Assembly: GCA_934281565.1 (NCBI GenBank)
Contig: CAKQXI010000007.1
Span: 1-36,827 of the forward strand
Reading direction: 5' to 3'
Source: an uncultured Prevotella sp.
GTDB lineage: Bacteria > Bacteroidota > Bacteroidia > Bacteroidales > Bacteroidaceae
DNA: 36,827 nt
A program made the translations under genes and the position numbers. Positions 25,717 to 33,726 of the stretch are shown here, one piece after another; position 1 is the first letter of the stretch; every line of letters begins with the position of its first letter. Below the pieces are notes generated by a model. The model worked only from the letters and a program-made list of their open reading frames with translations. It did no database searches and was not told the DNA's origin.

Positions 25717-27120
25717 TTATTTTAAGTTCCAACTTTTCCAACTATCAGCAACGACAGAAGAAGAACTGGCAGATGGCGTTTGTTGCTTACCATTTACGAC
25801 AAGCGACTTTTTGGTAACGTTGTCTTTTATATAAGAAAACAAATCACCAAGGTTCGTAGAGCCTTTGGTCTCCTTTAGTTTCTTCAACAAATAATATGTA
25901 AACAAACCATGTCCTTGCTCCTTATAAGGATAAGCAGTCTCATCTCCTTGGGCAGCAGAAAGTACAACCATCTTTCCTTTTGGAACACCAGCCTTGGCTT
26001 TGATAGCTACACCACGAGCCGAAGCAAGCATACCATCACCACGTACTGAACCTGAGAAACAAGCATCCAACAGTACTATAACTTGTGAAGCAGGCATCTG
26101 TCCTAACAAACTATACAAATCACCCAAACTATAACAAGTCGTCATATCAGAACCATAACCATCAATAGGTACCAAATAAGCATTCCTCGTTGATTCATCA
26201 GGCAATCCATGTCCTGCATAATAAACAATAAATTTCCCTTTTCCTTTATAGGCAGTGGCAATTTTTTTCATCAGATTTAGCTCTCGCTTGATATTGTTTA
26301 AAGTAGCATTTAATACAACATGAATGTTACTTTTAGGTATTCCCAAAGATTTCTCACAATACTCGGCGAATACGTTTCCATCATTCAAGGCATTCGGCAC
26401 TTTAACTACACTTTGATACTCCTCATTGGCGATTATCAAAGCAAAAGTATTCTCATCATTTAGAGAGGTTTGTGGAATTTCCATATCCACATCCGATTTT
26501 ATTGTAGGAGAAGCAGGTGGATTACTTGGACTTTGGGATGATGTTGGTTTTGTTGGCGACTCAATCACTTGTTGCACAATGGTAACATTGCTGACTACCG
26601 GATTTTTTTGACTGACATTTACATTGTTCTGAGCCAGTTCATTTACAGCATTGCCATTATTCCCAGGAATCAAGGCATAATTTTCAGGATGTTTCAATCC
26701 TTGGTTAAAAAGAGCAACAACATCTGGCATACTACACATGCCTCCCTTTTGTCTAAATCTCTGCAACCATTCGTCGCCACGAGATTCATTTTTCCTAACA
26801 ACAATTCCATTCTTATAAAATGGAGCTATACAATACATCGCATCAGGCAATCCTCGCTCGGCAGCTTGTCGATAAAGTTTGAAAGCCTCGAGAAGATCTT
26901 TCTGTACTCCAATTCCATTTTCATAGCATTTTGCCATAAAATATTGTGCAGCAAGGTCATTTGCCAATATGGCTTTTCCCAATTCTTCTACGCCACATTG
27001 AATATATCCACTTTGAATATATTCCAGAGCTGCTATGGTGCGCTTATCTACATTTTGCCCAGATATGCTGACACTACTTACGAACAATAATAAGAATAAT
27101 AATATTTTACGCATCATCAT
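25717..27120 (-). CDS. Secreted Sel1-repeat caspase-family (C14) protease
   Basis: Caspase-like cysteine protease of the prokaryotic C14 type. I place the start at the ATG cluster 27112-27120, because MMMRKILLFLLLFVSSVSIS then forms a signal peptide cut before GQ; the frame is also open from 27207, which would put 29 residues in front. Sel1/TPR-like repeats (about residues 35-115; AAQYFMAKCYENGIGVQKD, AFKLYRQAAERGLPDAMYCI) precede a low-complexity Asn/Pro/Ser linker. The caspase domain follows (about 225-450), with His304 in VYYAGHGLPDE and Cys354 in VLLDACFSGS, 50 residues apart as in active caspases. A terminator sits 12 nt before the start. Its substrate is unknown. Confidence 0.85.
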   Translation of the reverse strand: MMMRKILLFLLLFVSSVSISGQNVDKRTIAALEYIQSGYIQCGVEELGKAILANDLAAQYFMAKCYENGIGVQKDLLEAFKLYRQAAERGLPDAMYCIAPFYKNGIVVRKNESRGDEWLQRFRQKGGMCSMPDVVALFNQGLKHPENYALIPGNNGNAVNELAQNNVNVSQKNPVVSNVTIVQQVIESPTKPTSSQSPSNPPASPTIKSDVDMEIPQTSLNDENTFALIIANEEYQSVVKVPNALNDGNVFAEYCEKSLGIPKSNIHVVLNATLNNIKRELNLMKKIATAYKGKGKFIVYYAGHGLPDESTRNAYLVPIDGYGSDMTTCYSLGDLYSLLGQMPASQVIVLLDACFSGSVRGDGMLASARGVAIKAKAGVPKGKMVVLSAAQGDETAYPYKEQGHGLFTYYLLKKLKETKGSTNLGDLFSYIKDNVTKKSLVVNGKQQTPSASSSSVVADSWKSWNLK

Positions 27121-27122
27121 TG

Positions 27123-27160
27123 AAAAAAAATAGTTGTTGCTCTTTTTAGGAGCAACAACT
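27123..27160 (-). terminator. Intrinsic terminator or attenuator before the caspase gene
   Basis: On the minus strand an 11-bp perfect stem (AGTTGTTGCTC / GAGCAACAACT, 27132-27160) is followed by ATTTTTTTTC, a strong U-tract ending 2 nt before the ATG cluster. It lies inside the operon, between the 331-aa gene and the caspase. Confidence 0.85.
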
Positions 27161-27210
27161 GAGTATATTTTAGTTTTCCTGTACTGCATCCTTGACCGAT
27201 TTTGCATAAG

Positions 27211-28206
27211 TCATCTCTCCCAATCTACATTGGTACCATCAAATTGATTAACTGACTTATAATACTTATTGTCAAGCGTAAATGGTCCTTGTCCTTTCGT
27301 TAAAACAGAAGCGAGAAGCGATATTCCAATTGAGGTAAAACTTTTATCTGTCTTGACTGGTCTTGCAACTTGCAACGTAAATGTACCTTTCTTGTAATCG
27401 CCTTCCCAGTCTGCAAGCATAATTGGAGATTTATCACTTTCAAACTCAAATGGATATTCCGCTTTCACATGAATAATAGCTGGCTTCTGCTCTTTTACTG
27501 CAAAACCTTTCTTGTCCTTTCTTTTAAGATCTTCTGGCAGTTCTACATAAAATGGTGCAAAGATTACATCACTTACCCACGTAGAAAGCTGGCAATTTGT
27601 CCATTTTTCTGCTTTCTTATTAAATGCATACGCAATGGATACGGCTATATTCTGAAAACTCTCATCTTCTGTCAAATGTCGTGTAGCCGTTCCTAAATAC
27701 CGTTTTCCTTTAGGATCCTCACTCCTTGATTTTTCAGTTAACTCATTGATAACTGCAAACAATTGTCTGGCTTTATCATCAATAGTACCAAGAGGAGTTT
27801 CTGAAGTTGTATATTTTCCCCAGATTGTAGGTTCCAAACCTACAATAGAAACTTTATTTTGCTTTTCTCCTAATGATGGGGAAATAGTCATAAATACATC
27901 TGCCGAAGTGACAATTCCCTTTTTTGCAGCTTTCTTCTTAACCTGTGTCTCCTCATACATTGGATAAGAAGTACCATTAATGTTTACAAAACATTGTGAA
28001 AGATCCAAGAAGATGGTCTCTTTTGTCTTGTTGATGGCATACAATGTTCCATTATAAATTTCCAACTTCAAATTATCGTCCTCAACTGAAGATTGAGAAT
28101 ACGTATAAATCAACGCATTACGATAATTTGTCTTGAGCTTTTTCTTTGCAGAAACCTCACATACTGCGAGACCACAAAGAAGCATTAAAATAAGTAACTT
28201 TTTCAT
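27211..28206 (-). CDS. Unrecognised exported protein of caspase operon
   Basis: I do not recognise a family. The 331-aa product has a signal peptide (MKKLLILMLLCGLAVCEVSA, cleaved before KKKL), so it is exported; the early cysteines do not form a clear lipobox. The mature part is mixed alpha/beta with many beta-like stretches, for example LKLEIYNGTLYAINKTKETI, and lacks membrane segments. It overlaps the preceding gene by 4 nt (ATGA) and ends 3 nt before an ATG in the caspase frame. Tight coupling suggests it is a partner or substrate in the same envelope system. Confidence 0.7.
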   Translation of the reverse strand: MKKLLILMLLCGLAVCEVSAKKKLKTNYRNALIYTYSQSSVEDDNLKLEIYNGTLYAINKTKETIFLDLSQCFVNINGTSYPMYEETQVKKKAAKKGIVTSADVFMTISPSLGEKQNKVSIVGLEPTIWGKYTTSETPLGTIDDKARQLFAVINELTEKSRSEDPKGKRYLGTATRHLTEDESFQNIAVSIAYAFNKKAEKWTNCQLSTWVSDVIFAPFYVELPEDLKRKDKKGFAVKEQKPAIIHVKAEYPFEFESDKSPIMLADWEGDYKKGTFTLQVARPVKTDKSFTSIGISLLASVLTKGQGPFTLDNKYYKSVNQFDGTNVDWER

Positions 28207-29075
28207 TTTGATTTAATGTTAAATGATTTATTTATAACTTGAATATTAGTATCTTTACTTCTCACAATAGCCAACCACTTCTGGAAATCTTTCAGTGAGA
28301 GTTGCCTTGGAAGACCTTCATCCATTTCCTCCGCATTCGCCTTGGCAAACATATTAGGAGAAAATATCACATAGATGGTATTCCGTTCTACTGGATGTTC
28401 ACAAGTCATGGTATATTCATCGACATCGTTAGGATTTCCATCAGCTTTGTTACTGGAAAAGAATATATAAGGCTTGTCATGAACTACTTTAAACGTAGGA
28501 TCACCTGAGTTTTTATAAGGTAAAAGACAGAACACCTCTTGGGCATTTTCATCCAAGAGATAAACGGCAAGATACCCATTGGAGGGTGACTTGAAATACA
28601 AATACAAGTCATCGCCATCTTTGAACTCATTGCTCTCAAACTTCGGCTCAGTGCCATTGCACAACAACTTTGTTTCACATTCAACGCCAGCACCCTTGAC
28701 CTCACGAGCCTTTCCATCGACTTCCACCTTGATGACCAGCATATCGCTTTCATAGAAAATGTTGTAAATTGGCTCGCCAATAGTTTCTATCCACTCGCCC
28801 TTGACATTACTTCCACCAATGGAGAGGAAATCAACGGATGACTTGCCATTCTCATTCTTGACAACAGTAGAATTATTTTGAGAGACAAATGTACCAAAAG
28901 CATCGGCAAGAGCTTGAATTTTGGCACGTTCAAGAGCCGTACGCTTACCCTCATCCAAAGTAACATTCTCTGGCACATGATAAGTGTACTCCCCATGAAC
29001 CTTTTCCATCTTTTGGGCATATACATGAATCAGGTTCATGAACAATAGAGCTATGAAAACACAACGTAGTCTCAT
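28203..29075 (-). CDS. Exported DUF4384-like protein
   Basis: A 290-aa product with a signal peptide (about residues 1-20, ending VYAQ). The N-terminal region TLDEGKRTALERAKIQALAD resembles the FlgT-N/LPP20-type alpha/beta domain found in exported proteins. The C-terminal half, from about residue 135 (FKDGDDLYLYFKSPSNGYLA, AQEVFCLLPYKNS, IYVIFSP), fits the DUF4384 pattern. That domain often occurs beside or fused to caspase domains in bacteria. Its ATG directly follows the stop of the LPP20-like gene, and its stop overlaps the next start. Function unknown; a binding or scaffold role for the caspase is inference. Confidence 0.75.
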   Translation of the reverse strand: MRLRCVFIALLFMNLIHVYAQKMEKVHGEYTYHVPENVTLDEGKRTALERAKIQALADAFGTFVSQNNSTVVKNENGKSSVDFLSIGGSNVKGEWIETIGEPIYNIFYESDMLVIKVEVDGKAREVKGAGVECETKLLCNGTEPKFESNEFKDGDDLYLYFKSPSNGYLAVYLLDENAQEVFCLLPYKNSGDPTFKVVHDKPYIFFSSNKADGNPNDVDEYTMTCEHPVERNTIYVIFSPNMFAKANAEEMDEGLPRQLSLKDFQKWLAIVRSKDTNIQVINKSFNIKSK

Positions 29076-29756
29076 TTACCAACCAAGTAGTTTATCCAAA
29101 TCTTCGTGTAGTTTTTCACCCTTTTTCTCCAAGTCCTCACGTACAATTTTCTTGGCAGCTTCTTTTGCCATCTCATGATTGTAAGCGATACGTACACGAA
29201 CTTCTTTATTCTTATTAGGTAGAGTACGGTATAGTTCTACCACGGGAATAATCCTACCTATGCTTTGGGAAATGAGGTTTTTACTTGACATGACACTTTG
29301 TGTAACAGAAGCAGCTTGTTCTTGTGAAAGCTGCTTATTGGCTACCGTATTTTCAACAAGAGCCGTGATTTCCGTTTGTATCTGTCCTGCAAGGTTTTGC
29401 TTGGCTAACTCCAAAGCCTGCATCTTGGCTGCATCATAATTCTCACCAATGCTCTGGGCTTCTCCTGTAATAAACTTAGGATACCCATTTTCATCAATGT
29501 CGCTTTCCATCAAGTAAGATCTGTCAAGTTGTTTCTCAATAGGGAGTGCTCCAGGACTTGTAATCCAACCTTCCTTGCGATATTTCTTGGCATCCTTTCT
29601 TGCATCTTTTGATGATTTTTGGTTTAACTCTGATCTCAAAGATTTCATGTGTTCTTTACGTTCCTTAATTTGTTCCTTTGAACTCTGAGCAAAAGAAGGA
29701 GATACACACATCGCCATCATTAGGGCAAATAAAATACTAACTGTTTTCATTTCCAC
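29076..29756 (-). CDS. Exported LPP20/FlgT-like protein, first gene of caspase operon
   Basis: A 226-aa exported protein with a signal peptide ending FAQS (about residue 24). A highly charged, probably coiled segment follows (about 26-62, rich in Lys, Glu and Arg). The central region (GEAQSIGENYDAAKMQALEL, AKQNLAGQIQTEI) and the end (RIAYNHEMAKEAAKKIVRED) resemble the LPP20 lipoprotein-like fold, though no lipobox is seen here. It opens a five-gene operon in which all products carry export signals. It has a long leader of about 385 nt from the nearest -7 element. Confidence 0.65.
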   Translation of the reverse strand: MEMKTVSILFALMMAMCVSPSFAQSSKEQIKERKEHMKSLRSELNQKSSKDARKDAKKYRKEGWITSPGALPIEKQLDRSYLMESDIDENGYPKFITGEAQSIGENYDAAKMQALELAKQNLAGQIQTEITALVENTVANKQLSQEQAASVTQSVMSSKNLISQSIGRIIPVVELYRTLPNKNKEVRVRIAYNHEMAKEAAKKIVREDLEKKGEKLHEDLDKLLGW

Positions 29757-30150
29757 TCATCAAACAAGCCAACGACTCCCTGATTGGCAGTTAATATTCT
29801 TTTTTTTGCATATACACAAAAAACGTGGAGCCAGTCCTGTCACTCGTTCCACGAATTGAGGCTCTCGCATTGCCCTGTCTGTCGAAACGAGCAACGCTGA
29901 AAGCCCCACGCCGATGTATGTATATAATTCATCCTCTCTAACATCAGCCAAATATTCGACAGAAGCCAAAGAGAACTATATATGATACACCTCCATAGGG
30001 CGTCCCCGTTGCTTTGTTCTTGACAGACATTTGAACTTGCGAGATTCCAATTCGTCAAAACCAAAGCGTACAGTTACGCCTTTATATGTATACGTTACCC
30101 CCACCTTTGCCCATTTAGGGCTTTCAGCAAGGGTTTCGCTTGCAAAGGTA
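29757..30150 (-). other. Long leader with decayed or interrupted reading frame
   Basis: Between the -7 element at 30143-30150 and the operon ATG at 29756 lies an unusually GC-rich stretch. On the minus strand one frame stays open for nearly the whole leader with a single TAG at 29976-29978. Before the stop it contains VGVTYTYKGVTVRFGFDELE, and after it SLASVEYLADVREDELYTYI and VERVTGLAPRFLCIC. A hairpin of CGTGGA/TCCACG lies near 29824-29852. It may be a decayed gene, a repeated element or a structured leader RNA; I recognise no family. Confidence 0.45.
30143..30150 (-). promoter_or_regulatory. Candidate -7 element for the caspase operon
   Basis: The minus strand reads TACCTTTG (TAnnTTTG). 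If used, the operon has a leader of about 385 nt, long for this phylum. Confidence 0.5.
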
Positions 30151-30246
30151 ATGATATTTTTTGAAAGTAGTATCGTAAAAGCAAACTTTTTTCTAAAATA
30201 TATTTTCCTGTTCTATATCCTATCTTTTTGAATAAAAGAAAATGCC

Positions 30247-30326
30247 AAATGTACCTCACATCACACGAAAATACCATAACTTACTTATAATAAGCCTATT
30301 AAGGGAGTGTGGTGTGAGGTATATTT
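30247..30326. repeat. 80-bp long inverted repeat downstream of DUF4435 gene
   Basis: A 20-bp stem with two wobble pairs (30247-30266 with 30307-30326; core TACCTCACATCACAC / GTGTGGTGTGAGGTA) encloses a 40-nt AT-rich loop. It lies 64 bp after the DUF4435 stop. It could terminate that transcript, form a structured RNA, or be a small MITE-like repeat. The rest of 30151-30389 is AT-rich with nothing else recognisable. Confidence 0.6.
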
Positions 30327-30389
30327 TGCTAACTCTTATGATAAATTCAGACGACCTTTATAGACACAAAGTGAAGCAACATGGCTTCA

Positions 30390-31388
30390 TCAACCATTCA
30401 GGAACTTCTCAATATCTCGTTGGATTTTCTGGAACTCTGGAGAGAACTGATAATACGTATTCTTCTTCATCATCATTTTCACTCTACCCAAGCTGTTTTC
30501 ATAACACGCCAACTCGGTCTTAGCCTGCTCCAAGTGGATGGACTTGTCCTTGATTTCACATTCACGCTCATTACGCAACACATCACAAACCGACTGCACG
30601 ATGGGATAGATTATTTGATCGAAAAGATGATGCCCTTGCACATACAGATAAGTGTTATGCTCGTTGATACCTAATTGCGCCAACTTTTGAGCCTCATCAG
30701 CCAACACGGTCTTGAGCTTTGGGAAATGGTGCTCCAACTGGAATATCTTTGCCCTCACCTTCTTGCTCAAGTATTCGATAGCCCACTTCGGGTCTCGGAT
30801 GCGCACCGCTGGCAAGATAATCACCTTATTAAAGGCAGACATATCGAAATGCACGGTCATGTTAGGACGATGCAAGAACGCCACGTGCCATACGAACAAG
30901 GGATATATCGCTTGGGAATAAGCCTCCAAGAAACGCTCGAAGTCAAAGATAGAATGGTCGTTGAGCGTCACCATCACACAAGTCTCGTGCAATCCCTTGG
31001 CATAGCACTGGAAGTTCTCTATGGCATAGGCATAGGTATGAAACACGTATGGGTTTTCCAACACTTGCCTCGACAGCTCCGTCTTGCCTTGCATGATATA
31101 GTCGTAATCGGCATCCACACAGGCTATCATGTCCTTTCCCAAGCCTTTGAGCATATTCGATATGGCAGCTTTCTTGCCACGGTCGATATGCTGGTTGCGA
31201 GTAGGAAGCATGATGTCGAACACACGGGTATCATCCTCGAAACGCCCCAAGACGGAACGCCAAAAGAACACATCGTCATAGCTCTCAACATAAGCGATGA
31301 TCTTACGGCGAGACTTCTTTGAAGTCATCTTGTTTGCCGCTTCAAAGTAGCGAGAATTGATATTGTCGGTCAATCGTTTCATCAACAT
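30390..31388 (-). CDS. DUF4435 TOPRIM-like protein (AriB-like)
   Basis: A 332-aa cytoplasmic protein of the DUF4435 family, related to the TOPRIM nuclease domain of OLD proteins and to AriB of the PARIS defence system, reported to be a tRNA-cutting toxin. TOPRIM landmarks are visible: Glu35 in KIIAYVESYDDVFFW and the acidic DxD in MIACVDADYDYI (D92, D94, D96). The C-terminal half is mostly helical with no other recognised motif. Its ATG lies 4 nt after the stop of the ATPase gene, so the two act as one operon. The pair most likely forms an abortive anti-phage module. Which nucleic acid it cuts, if any, cannot be read here. Confidence 0.82.
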   Translation of the reverse strand: MLMKRLTDNINSRYFEAANKMTSKKSRRKIIAYVESYDDVFFWRSVLGRFEDDTRVFDIMLPTRNQHIDRGKKAAISNMLKGLGKDMIACVDADYDYIMQGKTELSRQVLENPYVFHTYAYAIENFQCYAKGLHETCVMVTLNDHSIFDFERFLEAYSQAIYPLFVWHVAFLHRPNMTVHFDMSAFNKVIILPAVRIRDPKWAIEYLSKKVRAKIFQLEHHFPKLKTVLADEAQKLAQLGINEHNTYLYVQGHHLFDQIIYPIVQSVCDVLRNERECEIKDKSIHLEQAKTELACYENSLGRVKMMMKKNTYYQFSPEFQKIQRDIEKFLNG

Positions 31389-31392
31389 TCAA

Positions 31393-32217
31393 CTATTTGA
31401 TGGTAATGTCATTCACTTCCGTCACTTGGTCCATCCATCCGTCCATGATCACGGCTGGGCTATGCGTCGTCATGATGAGCTGTATGTTAGGATTTAGCTT
31501 CAGTACCAACGCTATCAGTTGTTTCTGCCACTCGAAGTGAAGACTTATCTCTGGCTCGTCCATGAACAACACGCATGGTTGGTTATCTTCCACCAACACG
31601 GTGAGAAGAATGGCAAGTATCTGCTTCTCGCCAGCGGACAACTGGTAAGGCAACAAATTCTCTCCCATTTGTGAAAAACGTATCTCGTTTGCCGTACGAA
31701 CAATCTTCTTGCCCGTATCCTTGAACAGACTGTCTATTATGTCTTGGAAAAGTTTCTTTGGCTCGCTCAACTTCTGTGCTTGCTCTGCAGCATTGGGAAG
31801 TCCACTTTGCAATACGGCGATGATACGATTGCCAATGTTTACTTGATAGTCTAAGTATTTTCGTTGAAGCTGGAAGAGTTGCCAATCAAGTTCGGTGACG
31901 AGCGAAAGGTCTATCTTGTTGATCATCTCCGCATTCATGAGTGGTCTATCGACCGAGCGTATCACATCAAACCTTATCCATTTGGCATCCTCTGGCTCCA
32001 CTTGCAGGTGAACGCCTTTGAGCAAATGGCTTGGGAACTCACCACCTGCGCTCAGTCCCTTTATCACCTTATTTAATATCGTGCTCTTTCCTACTCCATT
32101 CACACCACTAAGGATATTCACACGACGGTCAAGGTTCCAAAGTATGTGCTTGGTACCACTCCACAAAGAGTCTATCTCTATTTGCTTGATATAGTCGGCA
32201 TATTTCTGCATAAGCAT
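31393..32217 (-). CDS. ABC/AAA-type ATPase paired with DUF4435 (AriA-like)
   Basis: A compact 274-aa ATPase of the SMC/Rad50/OLD-like class (AAA_15/AAA_21). Walker A is GVNGVGKST (38-46), the signature LSAGEKQ (193-199), Walker B CVLFMDEPE (D220, E221) and the switch histidine H252 in TTHSPAV, so ATP binding and hydrolysis should be intact. It has no coiled-coil arm or second domain. With the DUF4435 partner downstream it matches the two-gene layout of PARIS, in which AriA ATPase scaffolds hold AriB until a phage trigger appears. Assignment to PARIS proper rather than a related OLD-type pair is inference. A TATATTTG promoter precedes it. Confidence 0.82.
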   Translation of the reverse strand: MLMQKYADYIKQIEIDSLWSGTKHILWNLDRRVNILSGVNGVGKSTILNKVIKGLSAGGEFPSHLLKGVHLQVEPEDAKWIRFDVIRSVDRPLMNAEMINKIDLSLVTELDWQLFQLQRKYLDYQVNIGNRIIAVLQSGLPNAAEQAQKLSEPKKLFQDIIDSLFKDTGKKIVRTANEIRFSQMGENLLPYQLSAGEKQILAILLTVLVEDNQPCVLFMDEPEISLHFEWQKQLIALVLKLNPNIQLIMTTHSPAVIMDGWMDQVTEVNDITIK

Positions 32218-32239
32218 GATTTTTTCAATATTCTAAGGG

Positions 32240-32247
32240 CAAATATA
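32240..32247 (-). promoter_or_regulatory. Promoter -7 element for ATPase/DUF4435 pair
   Basis: The minus strand reads TATATTTG (TAnnTTTG), 22 bp before the ATG at 32217, leaving a leader of only about 15 nt. It is nearly back to back with the EamA promoter. Confidence 0.55.
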
Positions 32248-32268
32248 ACAAATTTCCTCGAAAATTAG

Positions 32269-32276
32269 TACCTTTG
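32269..32276 (+). promoter_or_regulatory. Promoter -7 element for the EamA transporter
   Basis: TACCTTTG matches TAnnTTTG, 29 bp before the ATG at 32306. Confidence 0.6.
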
Positions 32277-32305
32277 CAATCGAATTTAATCATAAATAAG
32301 GTAAA

Positions 32306-33250
32306 ATGGGTAACAATAAACCTCTTATAGCCCACTTGTGTATGTTCTGCGCAGGTGCTTTCTGGGGCTTGATGGCTCCAGTAGGCAAAGACGCCATGCT
32401 CAATGGCATCGATGGCATCGATCTCGTAAGTTTCCGTGTACTCGGCGGTGCCATTCTCTTTTGGCTCACCTCTCTCTTTACCAAGAAAGAGCATATTCCT
32501 ACAAAAGATATTCTTAAATTGGCAGGTGCTGGCATCTTCGCCCTTGTGTTCAACCAATGTTCCTATACCATCGGCTTGAACATGACTTCGCCCAGCAACT
32601 CCAGCATCATGACCACCTCCATGCCTATCTTCGCCATGGTTCTCTCGTTCCTGATATTGAAAGAACCTATCACATGGAAGAAAGTCCTCGGTGTGCTCTT
32701 AGGATGCAGTGGTGCGATTATCATCATCATGACCAGTGCCACAGCTGGCAATGCCAAGGTAGGAAATATCTGGGGCGACTTGCTTTGTATGTCGGCACAA
32801 CTTTCATTTGCTCTCTACCTTGCGTTGTTTAAGCCATTGGTACAGAAATACTCACTCTTTACCATCAACAAGTGGATGTTCACTTGGGCTACCATCATGA
32901 TATGGCCTTTCACGTTCACGCACGTTTCCGCCATAGACTTTGCCCATGTCCCCATGTCCACTTGGTGGGAGTCGGGCTATGTAGTGTTCTTCGGCACTTA
33001 CTTGGGATATATCTGCATGATGATAGGTCAGAAAGTGCTTCGCCCTACCGTTGTCTCTGTATATAACTATGTCCAACCCTTGGTATCCGTCACGGTTAGC
33101 GTGCTGGTAGGGTTGGCAGTATTCAAAGGAGCCCAAGCCCTTGCTGCTATCCTTGTGTTCTCTGGCGTATGGCTCGTCATCAAGTCGAAGTCGAAACGAG
33201 ATGAGAACTTGGAGAAAGCTGCCAAAGTAAAGGAAGCAACAAATGTGTAG
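32306..33250 (+). CDS. EamA/DMT-family inner-membrane transporter
   Basis: A 314-aa membrane protein of the drug/metabolite transporter superfamily with two EamA repeats (about residues 8-140 and 150-290), predicted ten helices. The first repeat starts HLCMFCAGAFWGLMAPVGKD and ends GVLLGCSGAIIIIM; the second contains LLCMSAQLSFALYLALFKPL and ends ALAAILVFSGVWLVIKSKSK. Such proteins export amino acids, nucleobases or other metabolites; the substrate cannot be assigned. It starts from its own TACCTTTG promoter and is followed after 6 nt by a Fur-family regulator, so the two are probably co-transcribed. Confidence 0.92.
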   Translation: MGNNKPLIAHLCMFCAGAFWGLMAPVGKDAMLNGIDGIDLVSFRVLGGAILFWLTSLFTKKEHIPTKDILKLAGAGIFALVFNQCSYTIGLNMTSPSNSSIMTTSMPIFAMVLSFLILKEPITWKKVLGVLLGCSGAIIIIMTSATAGNAKVGNIWGDLLCMSAQLSFALYLALFKPLVQKYSLFTINKWMFTWATIMIWPFTFTHVSAIDFAHVPMSTWWESGYVVFFGTYLGYICMMIGQKVLRPTVVSVYNYVQPLVSVTVSVLVGLAVFKGAQALAAILVFSGVWLVIKSKSKRDENLEKAAKVKEATNV

Positions 33251-33256
33251 CATGAT

Positions 33257-33688
33257 ATGGAAAACAAGGAAATCATCAAGAAGTTAGAGCAGAAAGGTAT
33301 CAAGGCCACCGCCAACCGCATCTTGGTTTACAAGACAATGGTTAGCAAGGCGATACCTTTGAGCTTAGGGAACTTGGAAGAACTCATGGTTTCGATGGAT
33401 AAGTCGAGCATCTTCCGAGTGCTCACCCTTTTCCTTGAGCATGACGTGGTTCATGCTTTCGAGGATGGGAGGGGTGTACTGAACTATGAGCTGTGTGGGG
33501 AAGATGGCAAGTGCGACCATCACGATGGTCACATCCACTTCTATTGTGAGTCGTGCCAACGCTCTTTCTGCTTAGAAGACATCAACATCCCTAACTTTGA
33601 CCTCCCTGCTGGTTTCTCCCCTCATTCCATTTCCTTTGTCATCAAGGGTGAGTGTCCCGAATGCGCCAAGTCGCACATGAGACACTAA
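33257..33688 (+). CDS. Fur-family metal- or peroxide-responsive repressor
   Basis: A 143-aa DNA-binding protein of the Fur/Zur/PerR family. The winged-helix N-terminus has GIKATANRILVYKTM and the recognition-helix region MDKSSIFRVLTLFLEHDVVH. The metal domain holds CDHHDGHIHFYC, typical of the family's sensing site, and two structural-zinc CxxC pairs, C97-C100 (CESC) and C133-C136 (CPEC). Sequence alone does not tell iron, zinc or peroxide sensing apart. It sits 6 nt after the EamA gene and tail to tail with a TonB-dependent receptor, a plausible metal-regulated target. Confidence 0.92.
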   Translation: MENKEIIKKLEQKGIKATANRILVYKTMVSKAIPLSLGNLEELMVSMDKSSIFRVLTLFLEHDVVHAFEDGRGVLNYELCGEDGKCDHHDGHIHFYCESCQRSFCLEDINIPNFDLPAGFSPHSISFVIKGECPECAKSHMRH

Positions 33689-33726
33689 TGTTGATATAAG
33701 GTAGCCTGACCATTCATCCTTGCCAC

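Noticed and set aside
27121..27207. Annotating the caspase from the ATG at 27207
   Set aside because: The 29 extra residues would precede the signal peptide and be encoded across a terminator hairpin. Kept only as a possible attenuation device.
30675..31322. 215-codon plus-strand ORF
   Set aside because: It lies opposite the DUF4435 gene, which has recognisable TOPRIM residues and operon context. The plus frame lacks recognisable motifs.
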